Shown in pieces: positions 22,841 to 32,894 of a stretch of DNA of 43,043 bases. A program made the translations under genes and the position numbers. Within the stretch, counting starts at the first letter, position 1, and each line of letters begins with the position of its first letter. Source of the stretch: Bacillus sp. CHD6a (GTDB taxonomy: Bacteria; Bacillota; Bacilli; Bacillales; Bacillaceae_I); NCBI RefSeq assembly GCF_001293645.1, contig NZ_LBMD01000032.1:1-43043 (forward strand). The letters are read 5' to 3'. Under the pieces are notes generated by a model. It ran no database searches. It saw only the letters and a list, made by a program, of their open reading frames with translations, and was not told the origin of the DNA.

Positions 22841-23953
22841 TTATTTTCTTGGTTGAAAGCTTGCATTTCGTTTACTAATTTTCTTTATATACGCTTCATC
22901 CACTTCAAAGCCGATGCCTGGTCCATCTGGCACAGGCAATCTACCATCTTTCACTACCACTTCCGGCGTTATTACGTCTTTATCCCAATAACGGCTTGAT
23001 GAAGAAAGATCCCCTGGGATAGTAAAATTGGGCAAAGAAGCAAGGGCAATATGGAATGCTCTTGAAATCCCGGTTTCCAACATACCTCCGCACCAAACAG
23101 GAATTCCTTGTGCTGCACATAGATTATGGATATCAATTGCGTTAGCCAGTCCGCCAACCCTACCTATTTTAATGCTCATCACTTTACAGCTCCCGAGCCT
23201 GATAGCGTTTTTTGCATCCTGAAGGGAAACAATACTTTCATCCAAACAAACTGGTGTAGATATTACCTTTTGCAATTCCGCATGCTCCACTATGTCATCA
23301 GCTGCAAGCGGCTGTTCAATCATCAGTAGATTTAATGAATCTAACTTCTTCAGCCGCTCTGCATCCCGGAGCGAATAGGCAGAATTTGCATCTACTAATA
23401 AAGCAAGATCCGGAAACGCATCTCGTATCATTCTTAATATTTCGTAATCGTTTGCCGGGTCTACTTTCACCTTCATGCGTTCATAGCCTTCTTTTATTCT
23501 TTGCGAAATGGTAGAGAGCATCCTCTCTGGGGTATCTAGGCTCACTACTACCCCAGCTTTCACTTCTTTGCGAACACCCCCAATATACTCTGACAGAGAC
23601 ACACCCGCCTGCTTAGCAAACAGATCCCAGATTGCCATCTCCACTCCAGCTTTAGCCATCTGGTTACGCTTCCAATGTAAAAGAGCTTCATTCACTCCCC
23701 GCGGAGATTTCCACTCATGATGTAAAATGGTAGGAATGAAGAACTCTGTCAACATATGCCAAGCAGTTTCAATGGTTTCCTCTGTATACCATGGAGAAGA
23801 AAAGGCAACCACTTCCCCCCAGCCAGCATTCCCTGAACCATCTGTTATTTTAATCAAGATGCTTTCCCTGTCTGTGACGGTTTCCTGGTGAGTACGAAAT
23901 GGCTGAACTAATTTCATAGAAGTCAGGAATAAATCAACTTTTTCAATTTTCAT
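22841..23953 (-). CDS. menC: o-Succinylbenzoate synthase MenC
   Basis: Dehydrates SHCHC to o-succinylbenzoate in menaquinone synthesis. It is an enolase-superfamily enzyme of about 370 residues, with catalytic Lys163 in MKVKVD, metal ligands Asp188 (LVDANSAY), Glu213 (MIEQP) and Asp238 (CLDES), and Lys262 (SIKIGRVGG). This is the divergent Bacillus-type MenC. I chose ATG 23953 over GTG 23956 because GGAGG is then 6 bases away. Its start overlaps the menE end by 11 bases. It is the last gene of the men operon. Confidence 0.92.
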   Translation of the reverse strand: MKIEKVDLFLTSMKLVQPFRTHQETVTDRESILIKITDGSGNAGWGEVVAFSSPWYTEETIETAWHMLTEFFIPTILHHEWKSPRGVNEALLHWKRNQMAKAGVEMAIWDLFAKQAGVSLSEYIGGVRKEVKAGVVVSLDTPERMLSTISQRIKEGYERMKVKVDPANDYEILRMIRDAFPDLALLVDANSAYSLRDAERLKKLDSLNLLMIEQPLAADDIVEHAELQKVISTPVCLDESIVSLQDAKNAIRLGSCKVMSIKIGRVGGLANAIDIHNLCAAQGIPVWCGGMLETGISRAFHIALASLPNFTIPGDLSSSSRYWDKDVITPEVVVKDGRLPVPDGPGIGFEVDEAYIKKISKRNASFQPRK

Positions 23954-25439
23954 CACTGTCCTCCCAATCAGGCAACATTTTTAAAAGTTCTCTGCGCATT
24001 AACTTATTGGAAGCATTTCTCGGCAATTTTTCCACAACATATATTTGTTTTGGAATTTTATACCCTGCCAACTGCTCACGAACAAAAGGCATTACGTTTT
24101 CTTCCATTAGTTCTTCTTCCATATCTGTAACAACAAACGCTACTGGAACCTGTCCCCACTGGTCATCCGATATGCCAGTTACCCCAGCCTCCTTTATAGA
24201 AGGGTGAGAAACCAGAACCGCTTCAATTTCTGCAGGATAGACATTTTCACCGCCTGAAATGATTAAATCACTTCGTCTGTCCACAACAAACAGAAATCCA
24301 TCCTCATCCACATATCCTAAATCTCCAGTGTACAACCATCCTGCTTTGATCGCCTTAAAAGTGCTATCATCCCGGTTATAATATCCAGTTGTAACGTTGG
24401 GACCCTTCACGACAATTTCACCTGTTTCCATCGGGCCAACGTCCATTCCATCCTTTATAACTTTAAGCTGACAAGGAAACAGAGGTTTCCCAGCAGAACC
24501 AATTTTCGACATGGCAAAGTCAGGAGAGAGTGTGACAATTTGTGAGCAGGTTTCCGTCATGCCATATGTTTGGTAAACAGGAATGGATTTTCTAATGCAC
24601 TCTTCCAGAATGGATTTGGGTACAGGTCCTCCACCAACGAGCATGCATCGAAATGCTGGCGGATAGGAATCCGAACCGAGTCGCTCCAACAAGTTGCTCA
24701 GCATGGTAGTCACAACAGACACAATACTAACTTGCCGTTCCATCAAGTCCTGATGAACTGCATCTGCTTCGAAACGCCGGTGGATAATCACTCTCATTCC
24801 ATAAATCACGCTTCTCATCAAAATGGATAATCCACTTATATGAAAGATCGGCACCGCTAACAGCCAACAGTCATTTTCATGCAGCCCCATATTTAGAGCT
24901 GAGCCAGTAGCACTCCAAAAATGATTGCCATAGGTCTGCTTCACTCCTTTAGGAAAACCCGTCGTGCCACTTGTGTACATAATGGTATCAATTTCTTCAA
25001 GGGAAAATTCCTCTGCAATAGAAAAGTTACTGTCTATTAGCGAATGTACATGAGAAAAGGTGACTATCTTTTCTGTTCCCTTAAACTCTTTACTTTGTTG
25101 AAGTGTGGATTCCTGTTCCTTATCCATTAAAATAAATCGAGATGATGCGTCCTCTACTTGATAAGACAGCTCCTTAGATGTTAATCGCAGATTATGTAAT
25201 ACAGTAATCGCTCCAAGATTTTTCAGTGCGAACAACAATTCTACAAGTTCTATGCTATTGGCCATAAAGACAGAAATCCGATCTCCACGTCTTACACCCA
25301 ACGCTACTAATTTACCGGACAAGATCAATGAATTCCTGTATAACTCTGAAAAAGTCACCTTTCTCTCTTCCATTTCAAATGCTATTCGGTCCGGAGTTAA
25401 GGCAGCTCGTTTCATTAAAAAGTTTGGCAATACTGTCAT
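23943..25439 (-). CDS. menE: o-Succinylbenzoate-CoA ligase MenE
   Basis: Activates o-succinylbenzoate through an acyl-adenylate to its CoA ester. It is an ANL-superfamily enzyme of 498 residues with the P-loop MYTSGTTGFPKG (about 154-165), the A5 motif YGMTETCSQ, the A7 motif YTGDLGY, the hinge DRRSDLIISGGENVYP and a catalytic Lys in ASNKLMRREL. A terminator-like hairpin lies between menB and menE, so menE-menC may be expressed less than the upstream genes. Confidence 0.95.
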   Translation of the reverse strand: MTVLPNFLMKRAALTPDRIAFEMEERKVTFSELYRNSLILSGKLVALGVRRGDRISVFMANSIELVELLFALKNLGAITVLHNLRLTSKELSYQVEDASSRFILMDKEQESTLQQSKEFKGTEKIVTFSHVHSLIDSNFSIAEEFSLEEIDTIMYTSGTTGFPKGVKQTYGNHFWSATGSALNMGLHENDCWLLAVPIFHISGLSILMRSVIYGMRVIIHRRFEADAVHQDLMERQVSIVSVVTTMLSNLLERLGSDSYPPAFRCMLVGGGPVPKSILEECIRKSIPVYQTYGMTETCSQIVTLSPDFAMSKIGSAGKPLFPCQLKVIKDGMDVGPMETGEIVVKGPNVTTGYYNRDDSTFKAIKAGWLYTGDLGYVDEDGFLFVVDRRSDLIISGGENVYPAEIEAVLVSHPSIKEAGVTGISDDQWGQVPVAFVVTDMEEELMEENVMPFVREQLAGYKIPKQIYVVEKLPRNASNKLMRRELLKMLPDWEDSDEN

Positions 25440-25476
25440 CGATATATCCTCCTACACCAGTTTTCCCATAAAAAGA

Positions 25477-25513
25477 AGGGCAATCCAAAAGCCAAAAGCT
25501 CTTAGATTGCCCT
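25477..25513 (-). terminator. Intra-operon terminator between menB and menE
   Basis: On the minus strand AGGGCAATC (25513-25505) pairs with GATTGCCCT (25485-25477), followed by TCTTTTT. It lies 23 bases after the menB stop and 38 before menE. Confidence 0.75.
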
Positions 25514-25535
25514 CCAATCACCATAAATCTTTTTA

Positions 25536-26357
25536 TTAAGGGAAACGAGGGAATTGTCCAAAGTCCGGCTTTCTTTTTTCTTTAAAAGCATCGCGACCTT
25601 CTTTTGCCTCTTCCGTAGTGTAATACAATAATGTAGCATCGCCAGCGAACTGCTGAATACCAGCCAAGCCATCTGTGTCTGCGTTCATGGCAGCTTTCAA
25701 GAAACGTAAAGCAGTCGGGCTGTTTTCTAACATTTCTTCACACCATTTAACTGTTTCATCCTCTAATTGCTCCAAAGGAACAACCGTGTTTACTAGACCC
25801 ATATCAAGTGCTTCCTTCGCATCGTATTGACGGCATAGGTACCAAATTTCACGGGCTTTCTTATGTCCAACGATGCGCGCAAGGTATCCGGAACCGTAAC
25901 CCGCATCAAAGCTTCCCACTTTAGGTCCAGTCTGTCCAAAGCGAGCATTGTCCGCTGCAATAGTTAAATCACATACAACATGCAATACGTGTCCGCCACC
26001 AATAGCCCAGCCTGCAACCATTGCCACTACTGGTTTTGGTGTTACACGAATTAGACGTTGAAGATCAAGTACATTCAATCGAGGAATTTCATCATCTCCA
26101 ACATAGCCGCCATGTCCGCGAACCTTTTGGTCACCACCGGAACAAAACGCTTTGTCTCCAGCACCTGTTAAAATAATGACACCAACACTAGAATCGTCAC
26201 GTGCATAAGCAAACGCCTCAATCAATTCCATTACTGTTTTCGGACGGAAAGCATTATGTACTTCCGGACGGTTGATCGTAATTTTCGCGATCCCGTTATA
26301 TGTTTCATATAAAATGTCTTCAAATTGTTTTGGTCCTGCTATCCATTCTCTTGCCAT
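25536..26357 (-). CDS. menB: 1,4-Dihydroxy-2-naphthoyl-CoA synthase MenB
   Basis: Closes the second ring of the menaquinone head group from o-succinylbenzoyl-CoA. It is a crotonase-fold enzyme of 273 residues with the MenB pattern: TFRPKTV-like [14 protein letters not shown], the oxyanion-hole SGGDQKVRG with loop GGYVGDD, and [17 protein letters not shown]. Length and N-terminus are typical. It lies 24 bases after menH in the operon. Confidence 0.97.
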   Translation of the reverse strand: MAREWIAGPKQFEDILYETYNGIAKITINRPEVHNAFRPKTVMELIEAFAYARDDSSVGVIILTGAGDKAFCSGGDQKVRGHGGYVGDDEIPRLNVLDLQRLIRVTPKPVVAMVAGWAIGGGHVLHVVCDLTIAADNARFGQTGPKVGSFDAGYGSGYLARIVGHKKAREIWYLCRQYDAKEALDMGLVNTVVPLEQLEDETVKWCEEMLENSPTALRFLKAAMNADTDGLAGIQQFAGDATLLYYTTEEAKEGRDAFKEKRKPDFGQFPRFP

Positions 26358-26381
26358 GTTTTATTTCCTCCCTAACATAAA

Positions 26382-27194
26382 TTAGTTCGTTAAAAACCCA
26401 CTTACTATTTTACCAAACTTTCGCGGTTGTTCCACATGAATTGCATGTCCAGCATTACTTATTTTGAAAAAAACCGATTTTTCCATCCTTTTTTTCATTT
26501 CCTGAGCAATAAGGACAAATTTTTCGTCCCATTCCCCTGCCGCCAAAAGTACAGGACAGTTGATATTATCGAGAGAATTCCAAAGGGATGGTTGCACACC
26601 TGTACCCAGACCACGCAAACTATTCGCCAGTCCTACAGGTGAATTGTTCATTCGTTGTTCATATATACTCTTTTGTTTTTCCATGGGTAATAGTTTTTGC
26701 GATTGGAAAAGGGGAATGTTAGTCCAAAAATCAACAAAAGATTTTAACCCTTCCTTTTCAATCCGCTCTGCAAGCTTTTCATCGGCTTCTTTCCTTGTAA
26801 GCTTGTCCTTTAACTTTTCCAGACCTGGAGACGCACTTTCAAGCACTAAGTTGGATACCATCAAAGGATAAGCAACCGTAAAAGAAAGTGCGACTCTTCC
26901 TCCCATAGAATATCCATAAATAGAGACCAATGGAATACTTAATCTATCCAAAATAGACTTTAAATCAAAAAGCACCTTTTCCATCCGATAACGCTCCGCT
27001 TGGCCTGGCGCATCTGTTTTTCCATGGCCAAGCTGATCTACCAGGATAAACGTAAAGTCTTCTACATTTTCAAAACCCGCTGTTAATTCTTGAAAACTTC
27101 TTATGTTCCCAGTAAAACCGTGCAGCATAAGAATGTGGTGAGCACCATGACCAATTCTCTCTACATGATAGTGTACCCCGTTAATCTCCATCAT
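26382..27194 (-). CDS. menH: SHCHC synthase MenH (YtxM), alpha/beta hydrolase
   Basis: Releases pyruvate from the MenD product SEPHCHC to give SHCHC. It is an alpha/beta-hydrolase with the oxyanion region LMLHGFTGN, nucleophile Ser96 in GYSMGGR, an Asp in AAGEWDEKF and His in NAGHAIHVEQP. The frame is open from 27242, but the ATG at 27194 overlaps the menD stop (ATGA) and gives the usual short leader (MMEINGVHYHVERIG), so I chose it. The ribosome binding site is weak, consistent with coupling to menD. Confidence 0.92.
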   Translation of the reverse strand: MMEINGVHYHVERIGHGAHHILMLHGFTGNIRSFQELTAGFENVEDFTFILVDQLGHGKTDAPGQAERYRMEKVLFDLKSILDRLSIPLVSIYGYSMGGRVALSFTVAYPLMVSNLVLESASPGLEKLKDKLTRKEADEKLAERIEKEGLKSFVDFWTNIPLFQSQKLLPMEKQKSIYEQRMNNSPVGLANSLRGLGTGVQPSLWNSLDNINCPVLLAAGEWDEKFVLIAQEMKKRMEKSVFFKISNAGHAIHVEQPRKFGKIVSGFLTN

Positions 27195-28966
27195 TCTTCT
27201 TTGTCCAAGATTTGAATCATTTCCTGGGAAACATTTTTCCACAATTTGCGATGAATCTCCTCATTTTCTGCACGGTTCGTTGGAACTTCTATTACTTTTA
27301 AGCCCTTTTGGGTAATAGAAAATGACACTGCATGTTGGAAATCAGACCAACTTTCCGCTCTTAAATGTTCGCCTTCATATAACTTTACAGCGTGCTCAAA
27401 ATTAATACCGGTTGGAGTACCAAACAATGTCTCAAAATGCTTTTCCACTTTTGACTGTGGAAGGAAAGAAAAGATTCCCCCTCCATTATTATTTACAAGC
27501 ACAATCGTGACATTAAGCTTTAATAACTTGGCGGCAAGCAGGCCATTCATATCATGGTAGAATGATAAATCACCAATAACTAGTACTAGGTTTTCATATG
27601 CTTTGCTTGCTGCAAGTGCAGTGGAAACCACTCCATCAATCCCATTGGCTCCCCTGTTTGCAAGCACCGTCAATTTTTTTACATCAGTAAACAAGAAGGT
27701 ATCCACATCTCTGATAGGCATGCTGTTTCCTACGAAAATAGCGGAATTATCCGGAAGAATTGCTTGAAGTTCGGATATAATTCTACCTTCAAACATCCTG
27801 CTTTCCTCTTGTTCATGGGAAAGTATCTTTTTGGTCCTGTCATTTAATAACTTGATCCCATCCATCCATTCAAAGGAGTCACGAGCTGAGAGATTTACCG
27901 TTACCTTTTGGCAAAAGATTGTTTCTTCTGAATGAACCATATAGCTTGCCTGTAACGTTGGATCTCTCCACCCGCCGTCTCCGTCCACGACAATTTGTAT
28001 TGCACTAGTGGACTTGCTAATGTATTGCATTAAAAACTTTGATACCGGCATTGCCCCAAAACGGATGATAATCTCTGGTTCCAGGTTCTTTTTCACTTCA
28101 TCTGCGCGTAAGAAAGCATCATAGCTTTCCATTACCGTCCCTTTTACATGAGCTCCCGTTCTAACCCCCGATAGTGGGTCCGCGAAAATAGGGTACTGCA
28201 GGGTTTGGGAGAGTTCGGTAATGGCATTAGAAAATTCATCAATCTTTGACTGTGGCATTTCTCCACAAACAATAATTCCTTTTTTCCGTTCACTCATTAA
28301 CTTGGCAAAAAAGAGAGCCTGCTCATCCGAAATGGAGTATTCTCCTACATTGACCTCTACTATTGATTCATTGCTTTCTTTGTGCTTGGACCATATTTCA
28401 TCCGCCTCTAAGTTAGGAATTAACGGTTCTCTCAAAGGGAAATTGAGATGAACAGGTCCCATAGGCGCGCTTAGGGATGTGCCTGTAGCGCGAGCTGCCA
28501 TCGTTCGTGCGTATCTAATCATTCGGTCCGTATCTTCCGGTAAGGACATCTCAACAAACCATTTCACATAGTTTCCATACATTTTCAACTGATCAATTGC
28601 CTGTGGGGCTCCGACATCGCGTAGCTCATGAGGGCGATCTGCTGTAAGGACTATAAGCGGAAGTCTAGATTGATAAGCCTCCACAATGGCAGGATAATAA
28701 TTCGTTGCTGCTGTGCCTGATGTACAAAGTATAACAACTGGCTTATTCTTTGTTTTTGCAAGTCCCAATGCATAAAAAGCTGCAGATCGCTCATCTATAA
28801 GGACGGTAACATGGATGTCAGGATGTTCGGCCAAAAGAAGCGCAATTGGAGTGGAACGTGAACCAGGGCTGATTACCGCATCCTCCAGGCCGCTCTTTAC
28901 TAATTCATCTACAAATGCTGCAAGATAAAAGGTCATGTCGTCTATTGAATTTGAATTTGAATTCAT
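27191..28966 (-). CDS. menD: SEPHCHC synthase MenD
   Basis: A thiamine-diphosphate enzyme that adds a succinyl semialdehyde unit from 2-oxoglutarate to isochorismate. Residues about 30-45 hold DAVISPGSRSTP. The C-terminal domain has GDLSFYHDMNGLLA, which binds the cofactor diphosphate and Mg. The 591-residue length is normal. Its ribosome binding site (GGGGGT) lies inside the end of menF and the genes are 5 bases apart. Confidence 0.96.
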   Translation of the reverse strand: MNSNSNSIDDMTFYLAAFVDELVKSGLEDAVISPGSRSTPIALLLAEHPDIHVTVLIDERSAAFYALGLAKTKNKPVVILCTSGTAATNYYPAIVEAYQSRLPLIVLTADRPHELRDVGAPQAIDQLKMYGNYVKWFVEMSLPEDTDRMIRYARTMAARATGTSLSAPMGPVHLNFPLREPLIPNLEADEIWSKHKESNESIVEVNVGEYSISDEQALFFAKLMSERKKGIIVCGEMPQSKIDEFSNAITELSQTLQYPIFADPLSGVRTGAHVKGTVMESYDAFLRADEVKKNLEPEIIIRFGAMPVSKFLMQYISKSTSAIQIVVDGDGGWRDPTLQASYMVHSEETIFCQKVTVNLSARDSFEWMDGIKLLNDRTKKILSHEQEESRMFEGRIISELQAILPDNSAIFVGNSMPIRDVDTFLFTDVKKLTVLANRGANGIDGVVSTALAASKAYENLVLVIGDLSFYHDMNGLLAAKLLKLNVTIVLVNNNGGGIFSFLPQSKVEKHFETLFGTPTGINFEHAVKLYEGEHLRAESWSDFQHAVSFSITQKGLKVIEVPTNRAENEEIHRKLWKNVSQEMIQILDKEE

Positions 28967-28971
28967 TGTGT

Positions 28972-30357
28972 TCAGTTACCCCCTAGTGCTGATAACATTG
29001 GACGAAATTTAATTTGTGTTTCTAAGTATTCGCTTTCTGGATCGGAATCTCCGACAATACCACATCCAGCAAACAAGGAGGCTTCCCTCTCCTGTAACAA
29101 CCCTGAGCGAATAGCTACAACAAACTCTCCGTCCTCATTCCAATCTATCCAACCAAGCGGACCTGCATACCAGCCTCTATCCAGTCTTTCCACTTCCCTG
29201 ATTGTTTGAAGGGAAATTTCTTGTGGAAATCCTCCGAGTGCCGGTGTTGGATGAAGGAGTTTTATTAAATCTGAAAGACTGCAATCATCGGTAGTTTCAG
29301 CTGTTACAGGTGTGTGTAAATGCTGAATATGTTTCATTTTATAAAGATTTGGTTCAGATGGAGTACGTACTTTTTTACAAACTTTCTCTAACGATGCCCG
29401 TATCATCTGCACAACGAGGTCATGCTCATGCATGTTTTTCTCATCAGTAAGCAAAGACTTGCCTAACTTTTCATCTTCTTCCACCGAAGCTCCTCTGGCA
29501 ATGGACCCTGCTAAACACATGGACTGAACGTTGTTGCCTTGCTTCTTCACCAATTGTTCTGGTGTCGCACCAAGGAAGCAATCGGTTCCTCTTTCCACTG
29601 TGAATATATAACTGTTCGCTTGCTCTTCCATCAAGTTTTTCAATACAGGTGCAACGTTTACCTTATCTTGGAAAAGCACACGTAACTCTCTTGCCAGCAC
29701 CACCTTATCCATCTGTCCGTCTGTTATTCTTTCTGTAACTTTAGAAATGGACTCTTTCCACTCCATCGGATCCATTTCCAGACACTTTACAATGGAAGTG
29801 GTGCTGACATGCTTAATAGAAGAGCCACTTAATAGCTCCTCTTCAAGGTTAGCCAACTCTTTCAGTCCACTTTCATCACAATCACTCAAATAATTAATGG
29901 TGAGATAAGTTTCGCCTTCTATCTTTGTAAGCATAAAGGTGGGTAAAATAAATAAAGCGTCATCAAATTGGTCCCATAACCTTGTCTTCTCCTTTTTTGG
30001 ATCGAAGGAGAATCCCCCATACATAACCGGACCAATCGAATGTGAATCTTTGTTGCATACAGCCTGCTGGATAAAACGCTTCCATTGCGTTTCAATCGCA
30101 TGATACCTGTCATCTTCTCCATCTGCAGTAAATTCCGCTGTCACACCTGCACCGACCATCACATGGGAATGATCAGGATTTGACCAGAAGAATCGTTGCC
30201 CTTCAAAAAATTGCTCACTTTTTTGAAAAAAATGAAGGGGATCTAGCTGTTCTATTTTTTTAGTATAACTAATTAAGACCGTCTGGTTTATTGAGGCCGC
30301 TTTAATTTTTGCTTCCTCCCATAAACTCACTATATGATGAAATGGTATTGTAATCAT
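28972..30357 (-). CDS. menF: Isochorismate synthase MenF
   Basis: Converts chorismate to isochorismate, the entry step of menaquinone synthesis. It is a chorismate-binding enzyme of about 461 residues with CLAGSIARG, LHPTPALGGFP and the C-terminal YAGPLGWID signature. The frame opens at 30429, but ATG 30357 has GGGGGGAG 6 bases upstream and gives MITIPFHHIVSLWEEA, so it is preferred. It is the first gene of the operon menF-menD-menH-menB-menE-menC. Confidence 0.94.
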   Translation of the reverse strand: MITIPFHHIVSLWEEAKIKAASINQTVLISYTKKIEQLDPLHFFQKSEQFFEGQRFFWSNPDHSHVMVGAGVTAEFTADGEDDRYHAIETQWKRFIQQAVCNKDSHSIGPVMYGGFSFDPKKEKTRLWDQFDDALFILPTFMLTKIEGETYLTINYLSDCDESGLKELANLEEELLSGSSIKHVSTTSIVKCLEMDPMEWKESISKVTERITDGQMDKVVLARELRVLFQDKVNVAPVLKNLMEEQANSYIFTVERGTDCFLGATPEQLVKKQGNNVQSMCLAGSIARGASVEEDEKLGKSLLTDEKNMHEHDLVVQMIRASLEKVCKKVRTPSEPNLYKMKHIQHLHTPVTAETTDDCSLSDLIKLLHPTPALGGFPQEISLQTIREVERLDRGWYAGPLGWIDWNEDGEFVVAIRSGLLQEREASLFAGCGIVGDSDPESEYLETQIKFRPMLSALGGN

Positions 30358-30415
30358 GTAAGACTCCCCCCGAGGCCTTGTTACCGCAAGACTTTGTCTC
30401 GAAATCGCTTCCTTA

Positions 30416-30445
30416 AAGATACACCTCAAAACCTTTTAATGTCAA
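30416..30445 (-). promoter_or_regulatory. Promoter of the men operon
   Basis: On the minus strand TTGACA (30445-30440), an 18-base spacer and TATCTT (30421-30416), about 60 bases before the menF start. Confidence 0.6.
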
Positions 30446-30525
30446 CAAAATGAGTGGTTTTCTTTCGTGTTTCTTCCTTATAATACATACATGTAAAATC
30501 TTCCTGTGTTTCTTCTGAAAAACCG

Positions 30526-30571
30526 TTGACACCTTTTGTCCCTTTACATACACTTATATTGTATTTATAAT
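30526..30571 (+). promoter_or_regulatory. Two overlapping promoters of menA
   Basis: TTGACA (30526-30531) has TACACT (30549-30554) 17 bases downstream. A second pair, TTTACA (30543-30548) and TATAAT (30566-30571), also has a 17-base spacer. Both point to menA. Confidence 0.65.
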
Positions 30572-30620
30572 ATATTACTTTCGTTTTTTATTTTGCCATA
30601 ATAGATGGAGGGGTCACATA

Positions 30621-31559
30621 ATGCAACCTCAGACAATTCAAACAGAGACAAGCTTTCAAGTACCGACAGAAAAGAGATGGAAGGTATGGTGGAACCTTTT
30701 GCGGCCACATACTTTAACAGCGGCATTTGTTCCTGTTTTTATAGGGACAGCACTTGCCCTTTATGACACCAGCATTGACTGGCCTTTATTTTTCGCCATG
30801 TTATTGGCTAGCCTGTTAATACAGGCAGCGACTAATATGATAAATGAGTATTACGATTATAAAAAGGGACTCGATAATGAAAATTCAGTTGGTATTGGCG
30901 GTGCGATTGTAAGGCACGGCGTTAAACCGTCCACTGTTCTTCAGCTCGCATTCGCATTCTTTGGCATCGCAACGTTACTAGGTGTGTATATATGCATAAA
31001 TAGTACATGGTGGTTGGCCGTCATCGGAACAGCCTGTATGGCAGCAGGGTATTTTTACACAGGTGGCCCTTACCCTATTGCTTATACCCCTTTTGGTGAA
31101 ATTGTAGCAGGATTCTTTATGGGCTTTGTAATTATCCTTATATCTTTTTACATTCAAACGGGTACTATATCTGATACTGCGATGCTCATTTCCATTCCGA
31201 TTTCTATTCTTGTCGGAGCCATTCTGTTAGCGAATAACATTCGTGACATTGTAGGCGACAAAGAGAATGGCCGCAAAACAGTCGCGATCCTAGTTGGCAG
31301 AAAGAATGCCATTATACTTCTAACTGCTATGTTTATTGTGTCTTATGCGCTTATTGTACTCTTTATTGCACTTGGTTACGCGTCATTTTGGTTATTATTA
31401 GTTTTCTTATCTGTAACTAAGCCACTTTCGGCGATTAAAGGGTTTACCAATAATAACAGCAATGTGACAATGATGCCCGCAATGGTGGCTACCGCAAAGA
31501 CAAATACGATATTCGGCTTTTTGCTTGGAATAGGTCTTGTAATGGGTTACTTTATATAA
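30621..31559 (+). CDS. menA: 1,4-Dihydroxy-2-naphthoate polyprenyltransferase MenA
   Basis: Attaches the polyprenyl chain to 1,4-dihydroxy-2-naphthoate in the membrane. It is a UbiA-family protein of 312 residues with eight or nine helices. The first Asp-rich motif is NMINEYYDYKKGLD (about 72-85) and the second is NNIRDIVGDKENGRKT. It is divergent from the men operon and followed by a strong terminator. A GGAGGGG ribosome binding site precedes the ATG. Confidence 0.95.
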   Translation: MQPQTIQTETSFQVPTEKRWKVWWNLLRPHTLTAAFVPVFIGTALALYDTSIDWPLFFAMLLASLLIQAATNMINEYYDYKKGLDNENSVGIGGAIVRHGVKPSTVLQLAFAFFGIATLLGVYICINSTWWLAVIGTACMAAGYFYTGGPYPIAYTPFGEIVAGFFMGFVIILISFYIQTGTISDTAMLISIPISILVGAILLANNIRDIVGDKENGRKTVAILVGRKNAIILLTAMFIVSYALIVLFIALGYASFWLLLVFLSVTKPLSAIKGFTNNNSNVTMMPAMVATAKTNTIFGFLLGIGLVMGYFI

Positions 31560-31569
31560 TAAAAAAACT

Positions 31570-31595
31570 AACTGACTCTATTTATGGAGTCAGTT
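31570..31595 (+). terminator. Terminator after menA
   Basis: AACTGACTC (31570-31578) pairs with GAGTCAGTT (31587-31595), with A-rich sequence on the left and TTTTTTT on the right. Confidence 0.92.
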
Positions 31596-31672
31596 TTTTT
31601 AATTGGCAATCATGATTTTTAGAATGAACGCTCATAATACAAATAGACAGGATTTGAAAGGAGTCTATCTGT

Positions 31673-32416
31673 ATGTTACCCCCTGAAAAAATAAATCAGT
31701 TAAAACAGCAATTAGAAGATACAAAACAAACGCTTCAAGCACACCTGGACCAAAATGATCATTATCAGATGGAGCACGAACATCCATACGAAACAGTAAG
31801 TGAGCTTTCCGCTTATGATAACCATCCAGGTGACCTTGGAACAGAGCTATACGAAAGAGAAAAAGACCTAGCCTTAAATGAGCATGCCGAAAAAGAAATG
31901 AAAGACATCAATCATGCGCTCCAAGCTATCGCTTCTGGCACGTACGGCGTATGTGAGGTTTGCGGAAAAGAAATAGACGTAGAGCGCTTAGATGCTATTC
32001 CAACTACTACTTATTGTAAAGAACACAGCCCCGACCAGATTGTCTCACACGACCGACCTGTAGAGGAAAAAGTATTGATGCCTCCGTATGGGCGCTTTGA
32101 ATACGACGAATCAGAAGGCGTGGCCTTTGACGCGGAAGACACATGGCAAATTGTTCAGAGATATGGAACTTCTGAGAGCCCATCAGACTTTGCAGATGAT
32201 GTGGAAAATTACGACCGCACATATGTAGAAAGCGAAGAGAATGAAGGCTATGTAGAGGATTACGAAAACTTTGTAGGAACAGACATGTATGGCCAAAACT
32301 TTACCGTATATCCTTCCATCAAACATGAGGCCTATGAGGATGCCCTTGATGAGGAAGGCATTATGACTCCCTTTGGTGACTTACATGGTTATGAAAAAGA
32401 TTCTTATACCGAGTAA
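31673..32416 (+). CDS. yteA: YteA, TraR/DksA-type zinc-finger protein
   Basis: A 247-residue protein with an N-terminal coiled coil (about 5-30), an acidic middle and a DksA/TraR zinc finger: CEVC (C94, C97) then YCKEH (C115, H118). The long acidic C-terminal tail is typical of the Bacillus YteA/YocK/YlyA group, whose role is uncertain. A GAAAGGAG ribosome binding site precedes the ATG. Position next to menA is the same as in B. subtilis. Confidence 0.88.
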   Translation: MLPPEKINQLKQQLEDTKQTLQAHLDQNDHYQMEHEHPYETVSELSAYDNHPGDLGTELYEREKDLALNEHAEKEMKDINHALQAIASGTYGVCEVCGKEIDVERLDAIPTTTYCKEHSPDQIVSHDRPVEEKVLMPPYGRFEYDESEGVAFDAEDTWQIVQRYGTSESPSDFADDVENYDRTYVESEENEGYVEDYENFVGTDMYGQNFTVYPSIKHEAYEDALDEEGIMTPFGDLHGYEKDSYTE

Positions 32417-32426
32417 TAATTATAAC

Positions 32427-32464
32427 AAGGAAGCCTTAAAGCACTATTGCTATAAGGCTTCCTT
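32427..32464. terminator. Terminator after yteA
   Basis: AAGGAAGCCTTA (32427-32438) pairs with TAAGGCTTCCTT (32453-32464), followed by TTGTTT. It also serves the convergent DUF1801 gene. Confidence 0.88.
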
Positions 32465-32468
32465 TTGT

Positions 32469-32894
32469 TTAATGGGATGGATACGTTTTTTGCAAAAATA
32501 TCACAGATTGTTTAATCAACTCTTTTAATACTTCCACATCAATGTCAGCCACTTTATTTATGTACACACATGCCTTGCCTGTTGTATGCTTGCCGAAACT
32601 CTTCAACAGTTCTTCCCTTTTTTGTTCACCTGTAGCAAAATACAAGCTTATTTTTGCTTTTCTTGGTGAAAACCCGACAAGCATGGCATCGCCTTCATGC
32701 CCTGTAGGATATTTATAATGATAAGAACCGAACCCAATTATGCTTGGTCCCCACATTTTCGCTTCATAACCAGTCGTTTCTTTGAAGATCTCTAACAGTT
32801 TATACGCATCTTCCCGCTTCTTGGGACTTTCCACTGTTTCAATGAATTCAATGACACTATTATCTGTTTCCTTTGTTTTTAATTCATAGCCCAT
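32469..32894 (-). CDS. DUF1801 family protein
   Basis: A 141-residue protein with the DUF1801 core: AKMWGPSIIGFGSYHYKY, GDAMLVGFSPRK and ISLYFATG, followed by a helical end (VYINKVADIDVEVLKELI). The fold is related to YdhG/frataxin-like proteins; no biochemical role is established. No signal peptide is present. It is a single gene convergent with yteA. Confidence 0.85.
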   Translation of the reverse strand: MGYELKTKETDNSVIEFIETVESPKKREDAYKLLEIFKETTGYEAKMWGPSIIGFGSYHYKYPTGHEGDAMLVGFSPRKAKISLYFATGEQKREELLKSFGKHTTGKACVYINKVADIDVEVLKELIKQSVIFLQKTYPSH

